Shown here: piece by piece, positions 38,998 to 46,158 of the stretch
Position numbering within the stretch: position 1 is the stretch's first letter
Layout of the letters: every line of letters begins with the position of its first letter
NCBI GenBank assembly: GCA_031260965.1
Contig: JAISKK010000003.1
Location: forward strand, 1-46,158
Length of the DNA stretch: 46,158 nt
Direction: 5' to 3'
DNA from: Desulfovibrio sp.
GTDB taxonomy: Bacteria > Desulfobacterota > Desulfovibrionia > Desulfovibrionales > Desulfovibrionaceae
Translations under genes and position numbers: made by a program
The notes under the pieces: generated by a model
Databases searched by the model: none
Told to the model about the DNA's origin: nothing
What the model saw: only the letters and a program-made list of their open reading frames with translations

Positions 38998-39674
38998 TCC
39001 TCTCTCCTTCCCTTTTGTCCGCCGATTTCGGAAATCTGGCCCGCGAGCTTGACGATCTGGCCAAAGCCGGCGTCGCCTGGGTACATTTTGACGTTATGGA
39101 CGGGCGCTTTGTGCCCAACATTACCTTCGGACCGCCGGTCATCAAAAGACTGCGCGAAAATTCCCGGCTCTTTTTTGACGTGCATCTCATGATCGAAGAG
39201 CCGGAGCGGCACCTGGAAGCCTTCGCCGAGGCCGGAGCGGATATGCTGGTGATCCACGTTGAGGCCGCGCGGCATCTGGACCGCGCCTTGCGCCGGATAC
39301 ACGAACTTGGCCTCAAGGCCGGCGCGGCCCTTAACCCCTCCACCCCGGTGGCCGCCCTGGAAAATGTTACGGATTTACTGGACATGGCCCTGATCATGAG
39401 CGTAAATCCGGGATTTGGCGGACAGAGTTTCATTCCCCGCAGCCTGGACAAGATCCGGGATCTCAGGACCCTGTTGCGCGAGTGCGCAAGCCCGGCCCTG
39501 ATAGCCGTGGACGGCGGAGTGGACCCGGAAAAAGTTCCGGGGCTTTTGCAGGCGGGCGCACAGGTGCTGGTTTCAGGCTCGGCCTTTTTCAATCATCCGC
39601 CCTATCAAAAACGACTGCTGGACTTTGATCGCGCAGCCGCAAAGGAGACGCAATGCCTACACGCAAAGAATTAG
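38994..39674 (+). CDS. rpe: Ribulose-phosphate 3-epimerase
   Basis: Interconverts ribulose-5-P and xylulose-5-P in the pentose phosphate pathway. A 226-residue TIM barrel. Catalytic and metal residues are in [39 protein letters not shown] (His/Asp), [29 protein letters not shown] and [10 protein letters not shown]. Length is typical. It overlaps the MerR gene by four bases and transketolase by 22 bases, so regulator, rpe and tkt are translated as one unit. The overlapping C-terminal residues (ETQCLHAKN) are outside the fold. Confidence 0.97.
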   Translation: MILSPSLLSADFGNLARELDDLAKAGVAWVHFDVMDGRFVPNITFGPPVIKRLRENSRLFFDVHLMIEEPERHLEAFAEAGADMLVIHVEAARHLDRALRRIHELGLKAGAALNPSTPVAALENVTDLLDMALIMSVNPGFGGQSFIPRSLDKIRDLRTLLRECASPALIAVDGGVDPEKVPGLLQAGAQVLVSGSAFFNHPPYQKRLLDFDRAAAKETQCLHAKN

Positions 39675-41668
39675 CCGACGCCCTGCGCGTTCTCGCCATG
39701 GACGCGGTGGAAAAGGCCCGCTCCGGGCATCCCGGCGCTCCGATGGGTATGGCGGATATGGCGGAAGCCCTGTGGAACGGCTTTTTGAGCCACAACCCGG
39801 CCAATCCGAAATGGAGCAACCGGGACCGTTTCGTACTCTCCAACGGTCACGCTTCCATGCTCCTTTACGGCCTGCTGCATCTTTCCGGCTACGATTTAAG
39901 CATTGAGGACATAAAAAACTTCCGGCAACTGCACTCCAAAACACCCGGTCATCCGGAATACGGTCTCACACCCGGAGTGGAGATCAGCACCGGCCCCCTC
40001 GGACAGGGTTTTGCCGCCGCCGTGGGTATGGCCCTGGCCGAGCGGCTTCTGGCCGAGGAATTCAATCGTCCGGATCTGGAGATTGTGGACCATTACACTT
40101 ACGTCTTCATGGGTGACGGTTGCATGATGGAGGGGATCTCCCATGAAGCCGCCTCCCTGGCCGGGGCACTCGGCCTGGGCAAACTGATCGCCTTCTGGGA
40201 CGACAACGGCATTTCCATTGACGGGAAAGTGAACGACTGGTTTGCCGACGATACCCCGGCGCGTTTCAAAGCCTACGGCTGGCGTGTGCTGACAGATGTG
40301 GACGGACAGGACGGCGAGGCCGTGAAAAAGGCCATAGCCAAAGCCAGACGCGACAAAAGCAAACCCTGCCTGATTTGCTGCCGCACAAGCATCGCCTTCG
40401 GCTCCCCCGGCAAGGGAGGCAGCGAGAAAAGCCACGGCGCGCCTCTCGGCGAAGACGAAATCAAGGCCGTCCGCAAATGCCTGGGTTGGAGCAATCCTCC
40501 CTTTGACATCCCCGCCCCGGTTAAAGCGGCCTGGGACGCGCGCAAAAAAGGTCAGGCCGCAGAAAAACGCTGGCTCGCGCTCTTTGACAAATATTCCAAG
40601 GCCTGGCCTGCACCAGCCGCTGCCTACGAAAGACGCATGCAAGGCTTTCTGCCGGAAGGATGGGAACAGTCGCTCACCGCCTATGCCGAAGCGGCCCAGG
40701 CCAATGTCCAGGCCAAAGCCGGCCGCATCGCCTCCAAAGAGCTGCTGGACCATCTGGCCCCTGCCCTGCCGGAACTGCTGGGCGGCTCTGCCGATCTCAG
40801 CGCCTCCGTGGGCACACGCTGGGAAGGCGCGGTCAACATTACGCGCACGGATTTCAAGGGCCGCTATGTATCATACGGGGTGCGGGAATTCTGCATGGGC
40901 TGCATGATGAACGGTCTCTCCCTGCACGGCGGCTTTATACCCTATGCCGGAACCTTCCTGGTCTTCGCGGATTACGCCAAAAGCGCCATCCGTCTGGCCG
41001 CGATGATGCGTCGGCGTCTTGTCTGGGTGCTCACCCACGATTCCATAATGGTCGGCGAAGACGGCCCCACACACCAGCCCGTGGAACAGATCGCCATGCT
41101 GCGCTCCACTCCGGGCATGGATGTCTGGCGACCCTGCGATGCGGTGGAATGCTCCTTTGCCTGGCGATCCGCCCTGGAACGCGCGGACGGTCCCACAAGC
41201 CTGATCCTGTCCAGACAAAATCTCGCCATACCCCCGCGCGACGGCAAAAAAAATGCCGATATCGGACGCGGCGCTTATATACTCAAGGATTGCAAAGGCG
41301 AACCGGAAATCATCCTTATCGCCACCGGCTACGAAGTGCATCTGGCCCTGGCCGCAGCCGAAGCCCTGGAGAAAAAAGAGCGGCGGGTGCGCCTTGTCTC
41401 CATGCCTTCAGCGGAAGTCTTTGAGCGCCAGGTCCTGGATTACCGGGAAAGCGTGCTGCCTCATAACGTGCGTTGCCGCGTGGCCGTTGAGGCGGCCTCG
41501 GGTGATTTCTGGCGACGTTATGTAGGGCTGGACGGGACTGTGGTCGGCATGTCCAGTTTTGGAGAATCCGCTCCCGGACCCGCCGCTTACGAATATTTCG
41601 GCTTTACCGTCGCCAAGGTCCTGGAAGCCGTCAAACTGGCCTGCCGTCACTGTGGCATCAAAGAATAA
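39653..41668 (+). CDS. tkt: Transketolase
   Basis: A ThDP enzyme that moves two-carbon units between sugar phosphates. It has 671 residues. The N-terminal domain shows [68 protein letters not shown] and the ThDP motif [32 protein letters not shown]. The second domain has [22 protein letters not shown] (catalytic Glu) and ILTHDS-type block [26 protein letters not shown]. The C-terminal domain is complete. The ATG sits inside rpe and follows AAAGGAGACG. Together with rpe it covers the non-oxidative pentose pathway. Confidence 0.97.
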   Translation: MPTRKELADALRVLAMDAVEKARSGHPGAPMGMADMAEALWNGFLSHNPANPKWSNRDRFVLSNGHASMLLYGLLHLSGYDLSIEDIKNFRQLHSKTPGHPEYGLTPGVEISTGPLGQGFAAAVGMALAERLLAEEFNRPDLEIVDHYTYVFMGDGCMMEGISHEAASLAGALGLGKLIAFWDDNGISIDGKVNDWFADDTPARFKAYGWRVLTDVDGQDGEAVKKAIAKARRDKSKPCLICCRTSIAFGSPGKGGSEKSHGAPLGEDEIKAVRKCLGWSNPPFDIPAPVKAAWDARKKGQAAEKRWLALFDKYSKAWPAPAAAYERRMQGFLPEGWEQSLTAYAEAAQANVQAKAGRIASKELLDHLAPALPELLGGSADLSASVGTRWEGAVNITRTDFKGRYVSYGVREFCMGCMMNGLSLHGGFIPYAGTFLVFADYAKSAIRLAAMMRRRLVWVLTHDSIMVGEDGPTHQPVEQIAMLRSTPGMDVWRPCDAVECSFAWRSALERADGPTSLILSRQNLAIPPRDGKKNADIGRGAYILKDCKGEPEIILIATGYEVHLALAAAEALEKKERRVRLVSMPSAEVFERQVLDYRESVLPHNVRCRVAVEAASGDFWRRYVGLDGTVVGMSSFGESAPGPAAYEYFGFTVAKVLEAVKLACRHCGIKE

Positions 41669-41693
41669 GGGTTGATGGGAAAGTTTTTTTGCT

Positions 41694-42842
41694 ATGAAAC
41701 TGATCGAATACTACGAATCCGCGCTGGAGAGACTAAAAAACGACTGCATACAATGCGGGAAATGCGTTTTTGGCTGCAAAGCCATGCAGGCCCTGCCCGA
41801 AGCTCCGGACCCGCGCCGGACCCAGGCGGATATTCTGGATTTTCTGCGCGGCGGCGCATCCCTGTCCGCGTCTGCCCTGCTCAAAACGCGCGCCTGTATG
41901 CGCTGTTACGGATGTCTGGACCTGCCCTGTCCAATTAAAGTCAGCTCCCTGCAGATTAACGAGCTGATCGCGCGTGAGCTGCACAGGCGGGGCGACCTGC
42001 CCTGGGACGGGCCGACATATCCTGTGCATAAGGAGAAGGTGGAAAAGCTGTGCAGCGCCGCCGAGCGGCAACGCATTACGCGTCCGGTCGCAAACCCGGA
42101 CGCCTCCACGCTCTTCTTCCCCGGCTGCAACGTTTACAAGCAGCCGGACAAACTCCTGAACGCCCTGGAGGTGCTGGACGCCATAGGCGAACCCCATTCC
42201 TTCGCCCCCGGCATGAAGTATTGCTGCGGCTCCTCGCCGCGCGGCATGGCCGGCGATGTGGAATGGGTGCAGGGAGCGGCCGGAAAACTCTTCGCCTACG
42301 CCGAAAGCCTGAACACAAAAACCCTGGTCTTCTGGTGCCCCACCTGTCTCTCCATGTTACAGGACAGAATCCGGCATTTTTACAATCCCCCCTTCGAGTG
42401 TCTGTCTTTCGGACAATATGTGCTGGCCCATCTGGACAGACTCAAGTTCCCCGCCGCCGTTCCCCAGCGGGTCGCCTACCACGAACCCTGTAAAAACGCC
42501 TACATGGGCATCGATCCGGACTCCGTACGGCAAATCTTGCGGGCGATTCCGGGGACACAACTGCTGGAAATGGAGCATCACGGCAAAGATACCCTGTGCT
42601 ACGGCTGCACCGCTGTCGATTCCCACCCGGAGACCGGAGAAAAAGCGACCCTGCGCAGGCTGCTCGAAGCCAAAGCCTGCGGGGCCGACACCCTGATCAC
42701 CATGTGCCACAACTGTAACTGGATTTTCACGCCGGCCCTGAAGGCGCGCGGCAAAGCCCATGGGCTTACTTTCAGCATAGAAAACTTGTCCACTTACCTG
42801 ACCAAAGCCATGGGCATAGCGCGCCCGGACAGTTTGCTGTAA
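41694..42842 (+). CDS. HdrD/GlpC-like iron-sulfur (CCG-domain) protein
   Basis: A 382-residue cytosolic electron-transfer protein. Two ferredoxin-type sites lie at the N-terminus (DCIQCGKCVFGCKA; ACMRCYGCLDLPCPIKV), although the second spacing is irregular (CxxCxxCxxxxCP). Two CCG modules follow: FFPGCNVYK...MKYCCGSSPRG...FWCPTCL, then YHEPCKNAY...TLCYGCTAVD...TMCHNCNW. In the second module the Cys-Cys-Gly is replaced by CYGC. The family covers HdrB/D-type disulfide reductases, GlpC and LldE-like subunits, acting with flavin or membrane partners. No partner gene is adjacent. It follows tkt by 25 bases; the ribosome site is weak. Confidence 0.85.
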   Translation: MKLIEYYESALERLKNDCIQCGKCVFGCKAMQALPEAPDPRRTQADILDFLRGGASLSASALLKTRACMRCYGCLDLPCPIKVSSLQINELIARELHRRGDLPWDGPTYPVHKEKVEKLCSAAERQRITRPVANPDASTLFFPGCNVYKQPDKLLNALEVLDAIGEPHSFAPGMKYCCGSSPRGMAGDVEWVQGAAGKLFAYAESLNTKTLVFWCPTCLSMLQDRIRHFYNPPFECLSFGQYVLAHLDRLKFPAAVPQRVAYHEPCKNAYMGIDPDSVRQILRAIPGTQLLEMEHHGKDTLCYGCTAVDSHPETGEKATLRRLLEAKACGADTLITMCHNCNWIFTPALKARGKAHGLTFSIENLSTYLTKAMGIARPDSLL

Positions 42843-42889
42843 GCCGGCGCGCGTTCAAAAAGCCAGGCAGTTTGCGCGAAAGCGCTCTT

Positions 42890-43642
42890 TCATTTCTTCA
42901 CCCACATGCGGACTCTGAGAATCAAGAACACACAAACCAGTCCCGCAACGACAACCAGCACGTAATCCAGCCAGGTTATCTCACGCGGCGGCAAGACCTT
43001 GTTCAGGGCCTTTTCCGGCAGAACCCGCATCGCCCGCACACTTGAAGCAATGGACTCATCGTAGGCCGCATGGGGTGGCCCGTCATACAGGGTCAGCAGG
43101 ACCAGCACTCTGTCCACACTAAATGTCACCTTAATCCAGCGGTTGCGGGTTGTTCCCCGTTCATCAGCGAAATCCAGCACCGTGCGCAGATTGAGAGAGA
43201 AAAAATCATCGCCCAGATGACTGTTAATCAAAATGCTCTGCGGAAAATTCTCCTTGTAGGCCTCCTGCATGGCGTTGGCCATAGCCGCCGTTAACGCTTG
43301 GGGATCATTGGCGATAGCCTGGACGGCATTTTTATCAAGATTGAAGGCGGTATAATCAAGGGCGAACACCATCAGGGCCGGGGAGGCTTGCGCGTCATCC
43401 GGCAGAACCGCCCCCCGCAAGAAGGGCACATCACCAGCAGCGTCCAGAACGAAAACAGCGCGTACCCTGGCGACCAAATCTTCAAGAAGTCCGGGGTCCG
43501 TAACTTCCCGCCAGCCTGCGGGCAGGGGCAGAATATAACCCGCCGCCTCATCGCGCAGAACGGCAGCAGCCATGTCTTCAGCGGCGCGCGCCAAGGCGGG
43601 GAACAGAGAGCAGAGGGCAAGGAGAAAAAATGCTAGGCGCAT
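42890..43642 (-). CDS. Membrane-anchored periplasmic protein, unknown function
   Basis: About 250 residues from ATG 43642, which is preceded by GAAG. It has a signal peptide (MRLAFFLLALCSLFPALARAAED), a soluble extracytoplasmic domain (GYILPLPAGWREVTDPGLLEDL ... RTVLDFADERGTTRNRWIKVTFSVDRVLVLLTLYDG) and one C-terminal membrane helix with a basic end (WLDYVLVVVAGLVCVFLILRVRMWVKK). The domain resembles beta-rich 'PsbP/DUF1795-like' proteins, in which a 'P.GW' motif near the start is common, but this is a weak likeness. It is on the same strand as gntP but separated from it by two strong hairpins, so it is probably a separate unit. Confidence 0.75.
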   Translation of the reverse strand: MRLAFFLLALCSLFPALARAAEDMAAAVLRDEAAGYILPLPAGWREVTDPGLLEDLVARVRAVFVLDAAGDVPFLRGAVLPDDAQASPALMVFALDYTAFNLDKNAVQAIANDPQALTAAMANAMQEAYKENFPQSILINSHLGDDFFSLNLRTVLDFADERGTTRNRWIKVTFSVDRVLVLLTLYDGPPHAAYDESIASSVRAMRVLPEKALNKVLPPREITWLDYVLVVVAGLVCVFLILRVRMWVKK

Positions 43643-43673
43643 GTACACTTCTATATCCCTCATAAATAATCGC

Positions 43674-43717
43674 GCTTGCCGACAAAGCGGGGCAAATCCC
43701 CCCTTTTGCCGGCAAGC
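43674..43717 (-). terminator. Long hairpin downstream of gntP, part 1
   Basis: GCTTGCCG pairs with CGGCAAGC as an outer stem. Inside it, CAAAGCGGGG and CCCCCTTTTG pair with two mismatches around a short AT loop, a stem of about 18 bp. It lies in the gntP / membrane-anchored-protein gap. No U-tract is present. Confidence 0.5.
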
Positions 43718-43725
43718 CCGATGTG

Positions 43726-43749
43726 CCCCGGCGCGCGGGCGCGCCGGGG
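43726..43749 (-). terminator. GC-only hairpin downstream of gntP, part 2
   Basis: CCCCGGCGCG and CGCGCCGGGG form a perfect 10-bp GC stem around a 4-base loop, about 18 bases after the gntP stop on the minus strand. It has no U-tract. It may work as a strong transcript 3'-end stabiliser or terminator together with the neighbouring hairpin. Confidence 0.55.
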
Positions 43750-43767
43750 TAAAATGCTGTAATGGGC

Positions 43768-45174
43768 TTAATACAGGCCGGTGATGTAATATAGGGCAAT
43801 TACAACCGGCACCGCAACCGTTTTGATGACCGTAGTGGCCAGGATAGGCATATATGCCTGGCGGTGGGTCAGTCCGGTCACAAACATGGCGGTGATGACC
43901 GCTCCGTTGTGCGGCAGACTGTCCATGCCGCCCGAGGCCATGGAGGCCACCCGGTGGGCCACCTCCAATGGGATATTGGCCTCGTTGGCCATCTGAATAA
44001 ACATGTCCGACATCGCGCCCATGGCTATGCTTATGCCGCCGGAAGCCGAGCCGACAATGCCGGCCAGCACGTTGACGGTAATCGCTTCGGCCACCAGCGG
44101 GTCGCCGCTGACATGCTTGAAAAATTCAACCAGGAAGAGGAATCCGGGCAGGGCCGCGATAATCGAGCCGTAGCCGTATTCCGAAGCCGTGTTCATGATG
44201 GCTAGAAGCGCGGCGGCCATGGCCTGCTTCATGCCGTCCGTAAAACCCTTGATCACGGCCTTGGGGGCCAGGAGAATGGTACAGAGAATGGCCGCGACCA
44301 TGGCGATTTCCACCGCCCACAGGCCACGCATGGCGGCCACGGAGACGACTATCGGGGCCTTGAGGCCGGGGAAGCTGAGGGAATACTGCTCGCCGAACAG
44401 GGCCGGCACACCGTATTTGGTCATCAGATAGTTCACCACACCCACCAGGACCAAGGGGATAATGGCAATCTGCCAGGGCGGCAGTTTCTGGCTGGGATCA
44501 AAAGGCGCGGGTTCCTGAAGAAGCTCCACGCCGCTGCTGTAGGTTTCGCCCTTGGCTGCGGCTTTTTTCTGCAGGTGCATGAAATAAAGCAGACCCAGCA
44601 CAAAGACGAAGAGGCCGCCGACTATGCCGAGTATGGGGGCGGCATAGGCATCGGTCTTGAAGAAGGAGGTGGGGATAATGTTCTGAATCTGGGGTGAGCC
44701 GGGGAAGCAGTCCATGGTGAAGGTAATGCCGCCCAGCCAGATGGCGCCCGGAATCAGACGTTTGGGGATAACGGCCAGCTTGAACATTTCCGCCGCAAAA
44801 GGATAGACGGAAAAGACGATGACGTGCGCGGAAACGCCGCCATAGCTCAGTATCGCGGCCACCAGAACGATGGTCAGGATGGCGTTTTTCGGCCCGACCA
44901 TCTTGAAGATGGCCAGGGTAATGGATTTGGCAAAGCCGGACATTTCAACGACTTTGCCGAATATGGCCCCGAGCATAAACAGAGGAAAAAAGTTCCGGAC
45001 AAATTCGGAAGTCCTCTGCATGAACAGGTTGGTATAGGCGGGCAATATAGCCAGCGGCTCAAAGAAGAGCACCGCCGCCAGGGCCACAATCGGCGCGAAG
45101 ATAATCACGCTGTAGCCTCTGTAAGCGACTGTAATCAGGGCCGCCAGGGCTATAATAATAATTAACAGATCCAT
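43768..45174 (-). CDS. GntP-family permease
   Basis: A 468-residue inner-membrane transporter with about 12-14 helices in the GntP (gluconate/hydroxy-acid:H+ symporter) pattern. It begins LLIIIIALAALITVAYRGYSVIIFAPIVALAAV. The conserved cores are ILSYGGVSAHVIVFSVYPFAAEMF and GITFTMDCFPGSPQIQNIIPT, with SASGGISIAMGAMSDMF and MASGGMDSLPHNGAVIT near the end. GntP members carry gluconate, 3-hydroxybutyrate, glycerate or related anions. The neighbours (MaoC hydratase, acyl-CoA dehydrogenase) favour a short hydroxy-acid or fatty-acid substrate, but this is inference. The ATG follows CGGAGATTTAA. It lies 15 bases after the MaoC gene, as the last gene of that operon. Confidence 0.9.
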   Translation of the reverse strand: MDLLIIIIALAALITVAYRGYSVIIFAPIVALAAVLFFEPLAILPAYTNLFMQRTSEFVRNFFPLFMLGAIFGKVVEMSGFAKSITLAIFKMVGPKNAILTIVLVAAILSYGGVSAHVIVFSVYPFAAEMFKLAVIPKRLIPGAIWLGGITFTMDCFPGSPQIQNIIPTSFFKTDAYAAPILGIVGGLFVFVLGLLYFMHLQKKAAAKGETYSSGVELLQEPAPFDPSQKLPPWQIAIIPLVLVGVVNYLMTKYGVPALFGEQYSLSFPGLKAPIVVSVAAMRGLWAVEIAMVAAILCTILLAPKAVIKGFTDGMKQAMAAALLAIMNTASEYGYGSIIAALPGFLFLVEFFKHVSGDPLVAEAITVNVLAGIVGSASGGISIAMGAMSDMFIQMANEANIPLEVAHRVASMASGGMDSLPHNGAVITAMFVTGLTHRQAYMPILATTVIKTVAVPVVIALYYITGLY

Positions 45175-45189
45175 TTAAATCTCCGTGGG

Positions 45190-45633
45190 TTAAATCACAT
45201 CCTCAACACGTTTGGCGGCAATAGCCACGGCCTCGCCCTCGGTAACAACCTGTCCATGCTGGTTGATGCAGCGGGTGGCCATGCGGATACGGTTTTTCTC
45301 CATTTTTTCCAGCACCTCGCATTCCGCCCGCAGGGTATCGCCGATGCGGACAGGCATTTTGAAGGTACAGGACTGGGAGACGTACAGAGCGCCTTTCCCC
45401 GGAATGTACATGCCCACCAGGGTAGAAAAGAGCGAGGTGGAAATCATGCCCTGGGCGATGCGACCGCCCATTTTTTTACCGAGTGAACTGGTGGTCGCGT
45501 ACACCTCATCCACATGGATGGGATTGAAATCGGAGGTCACAGCAGAAAAACTGTGGATGTCCGATTCCGTTATGGTTTTGGAAAAGCCGTCTATGTCGCC
45601 TACTTTAATTTCATCATATGTCTTGCCGCGCAT
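45190..45633 (-). CDS. MaoC-family (R)-enoyl-CoA hydratase, PhaJ-like
   Basis: A 147-residue hot-dog hydratase that probably adds water to a short 2-enoyl-CoA. The hydratase-2 motif is ESDIHSFSAVTSDFNPIHVDEVYA, with Asp and His placed as in PhaJ. GGRIAQGMISTSLFSTLVG and YVSQSCTFKMPVRIGDTLRAECEV are the remaining conserved parts. It starts at an ATG behind GGAGGATACA. It lies between an acyl-CoA dehydrogenase gene (39 bases upstream) and gntP (15 bases downstream), which suggests a small acyl-CoA pathway. Confidence 0.93.
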   Translation of the reverse strand: MRGKTYDEIKVGDIDGFSKTITESDIHSFSAVTSDFNPIHVDEVYATTSSLGKKMGGRIAQGMISTSLFSTLVGMYIPGKGALYVSQSCTFKMPVRIGDTLRAECEVLEKMEKNRIRMATRCINQHGQVVTEGEAVAIAAKRVEDVI

Positions 45634-45672
45634 TGTATCCTCCAGGGAAAAAAAGGAGCGGAAACGCCTGAC

Positions 45673-46158
45673 TTAAGCTAGAATTGTTCCGGAAATGACC
45701 ATTTTCTGCACTTCGTTGGTGCCTTCATAGATCTCGGTAATCTTGGCGTCGCGCATATAACGCTCCACCGGATAGGATCTGGTATAGCCTATGCCGCCGT
45801 GAATCTGCACGGCCTTGGTGGTGACTTCCATGGCGGTCTGGGCCGCAAAGAGTTTGGCGCGGGCGGAATGCACCGAATAGCGGCCGCCTTCCATCTTGGC
45901 CAGGGCCGCTCTGTAGACCAGCCAGCGGGCTGCTTCTATCTTGACGTCCATATCCGCAAGCATCCACTGGATGCCCTGGTTGGCGGAAATGGGTTTGCCG
46001 AACTGGATGCGTTCCTTGGAATAGGTAATGGCCGCCTGCAGCGCGCCTTCGGCGATGCCCAGAGCCTGCGCGGCCATGGCGATGCGTCCGCCGTCCAGAA
46101 CCTGCATGGCGATGCGGAAGCCGTCACCTTCTTTGCCGACCAGATTTTCAACCGGGAC
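45673..46158 (-). CDS. Acyl-CoA dehydrogenase, C-terminal part (cut by window edge)
   Basis: The last 161 codons of an acyl-CoA dehydrogenase; the frame is open to the window edge, so the N-terminal two thirds lie outside. The ORF track lists only the part after an internal Met. The visible part is the helical C-terminal domain: [62 protein letters not shown] and the block [33 protein letters not shown]. In short-chain enzymes the Glu of YEGTNE is the catalytic base. The sequence is most like short-chain/butyryl-CoA dehydrogenases. With the downstream MaoC and GntP genes it forms an acid-utilisation operon. Confidence 0.93.
   Translation of the reverse strand, partial: VPVENLVGKEGDGFRIAMQVLDGGRIAMAAQALGIAEGALQAAITYSKERIQFGKPISANQGIQWMLADMDVKIEAARWLVYRAALAKMEGGRYSVHSARAKLFAAQTAMEVTTKAVQIHGGIGYTRSYPVERYMRDAKITEIYEGTNEVQKMVISGTILA

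Noticed and set aside
1-46158. tRNA genes or CRISPR array
   Set aside because: No T-loop-like GGTTCRANNCC with matching acceptor, and no evenly spaced direct repeats were seen on either strand by eye.

Overview
The window reads as a chromosomal segment of a member of the Desulfovibrionaceae or a close relative (Desulfobacterota, formerly Deltaproteobacteria). The basis is gene content and order: rplM-rpsI followed by rsfS and gpmI, ftsH-folP-cdaA-ybbR, a single-subunit STT3/PglB oligosaccharyltransferase, MotA/MotB, a hisC fragment of Desulfovibrio type, HdrD-like CCG proteins, and GC-rich, densely packed coding DNA. This is an inference from family knowledge; no database search was run. No tRNA, rRNA or CRISPR array was seen. 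No gene-free stretch exceeds 300 bases, apart from the left edge, where partial and broken genes lie.

Layout. 1-910: edge of a secreted-protein gene, a gene remnant, and a YefM-YoeB toxin-antitoxin module with a recognisable TGTACA-type operator. 979-3879: a long GT9 glycosyltransferase and two uncharacterised proteins, with a palindromic repeat lying across the stop of one and the start of the next. 3945-4478 (-): a PagL-like outer-membrane barrel. 4594-10894: a consensus promoter drives rplM-rpsI, followed by rsfS, gpmI, a small zinc-ribbon gene, rsmG and the pglB/STT3 gene. 10967-13863: ispA-dxs (isoprenoid precursors). 14001-15648: motA-motB. 15718-20622: ftsH-folP-cdaA-ybbR (membrane proteolysis, folate, c-di-AMP). 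20651-25143: queA (-), then a disturbed interval of about 2 kb bounded by two copies of the palindromic repeat. That interval holds an intact membrane-protein gene, a truncated hisC and an in-frame OppD/OppF chimera with no Walker A; lysA (-) follows. 25275-31575: a lytic transglycosylase, a YqiA-like esterase, a DUF4139 protein, tgt, an IHF-alpha-like gene, a HIT protein and an Elp3-like radical SAM protein. 31782-34033: a LapG-like protease and aspA. 34051-37226 (-): maoC-paaK-ACT-dnaJ-like operon. 37352-42842: Sel1 protein, MerR regulator, rpe, tkt and a CCG iron-sulfur protein. 42890-46158 (-): a membrane-anchored protein and an acyl-CoA dehydrogenase/MaoC/GntP catabolic operon cut by the window edge.

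How the genes work together. Most are housekeeping functions (translation, glycolysis and pentose phosphate, isoprenoids, queuosine via both queA and tgt, DAP-lysine). Two small CoA-thioester modules point to growth on organic or aromatic acids: PaaK/MaoC/ACT, and GntP/MaoC/acyl-CoA dehydrogenase. AspA fits fumarate/aspartate metabolism in an anaerobe.

The least ordinary signals are: (i) a dispersed palindromic repeat in three copies that contributes stop and possibly start codons to neighbouring genes; (ii) the deletion-scarred hisC/opp island between two of those copies, with a microhomology-type junction; (iii) the YefM operator geometry; and (iv) strongly structured intergenic DNA at 31.6 kb and 43.7 kb. 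I see no complete, convincing new multi-gene system here; the repeat family is the best candidate for something undescribed.
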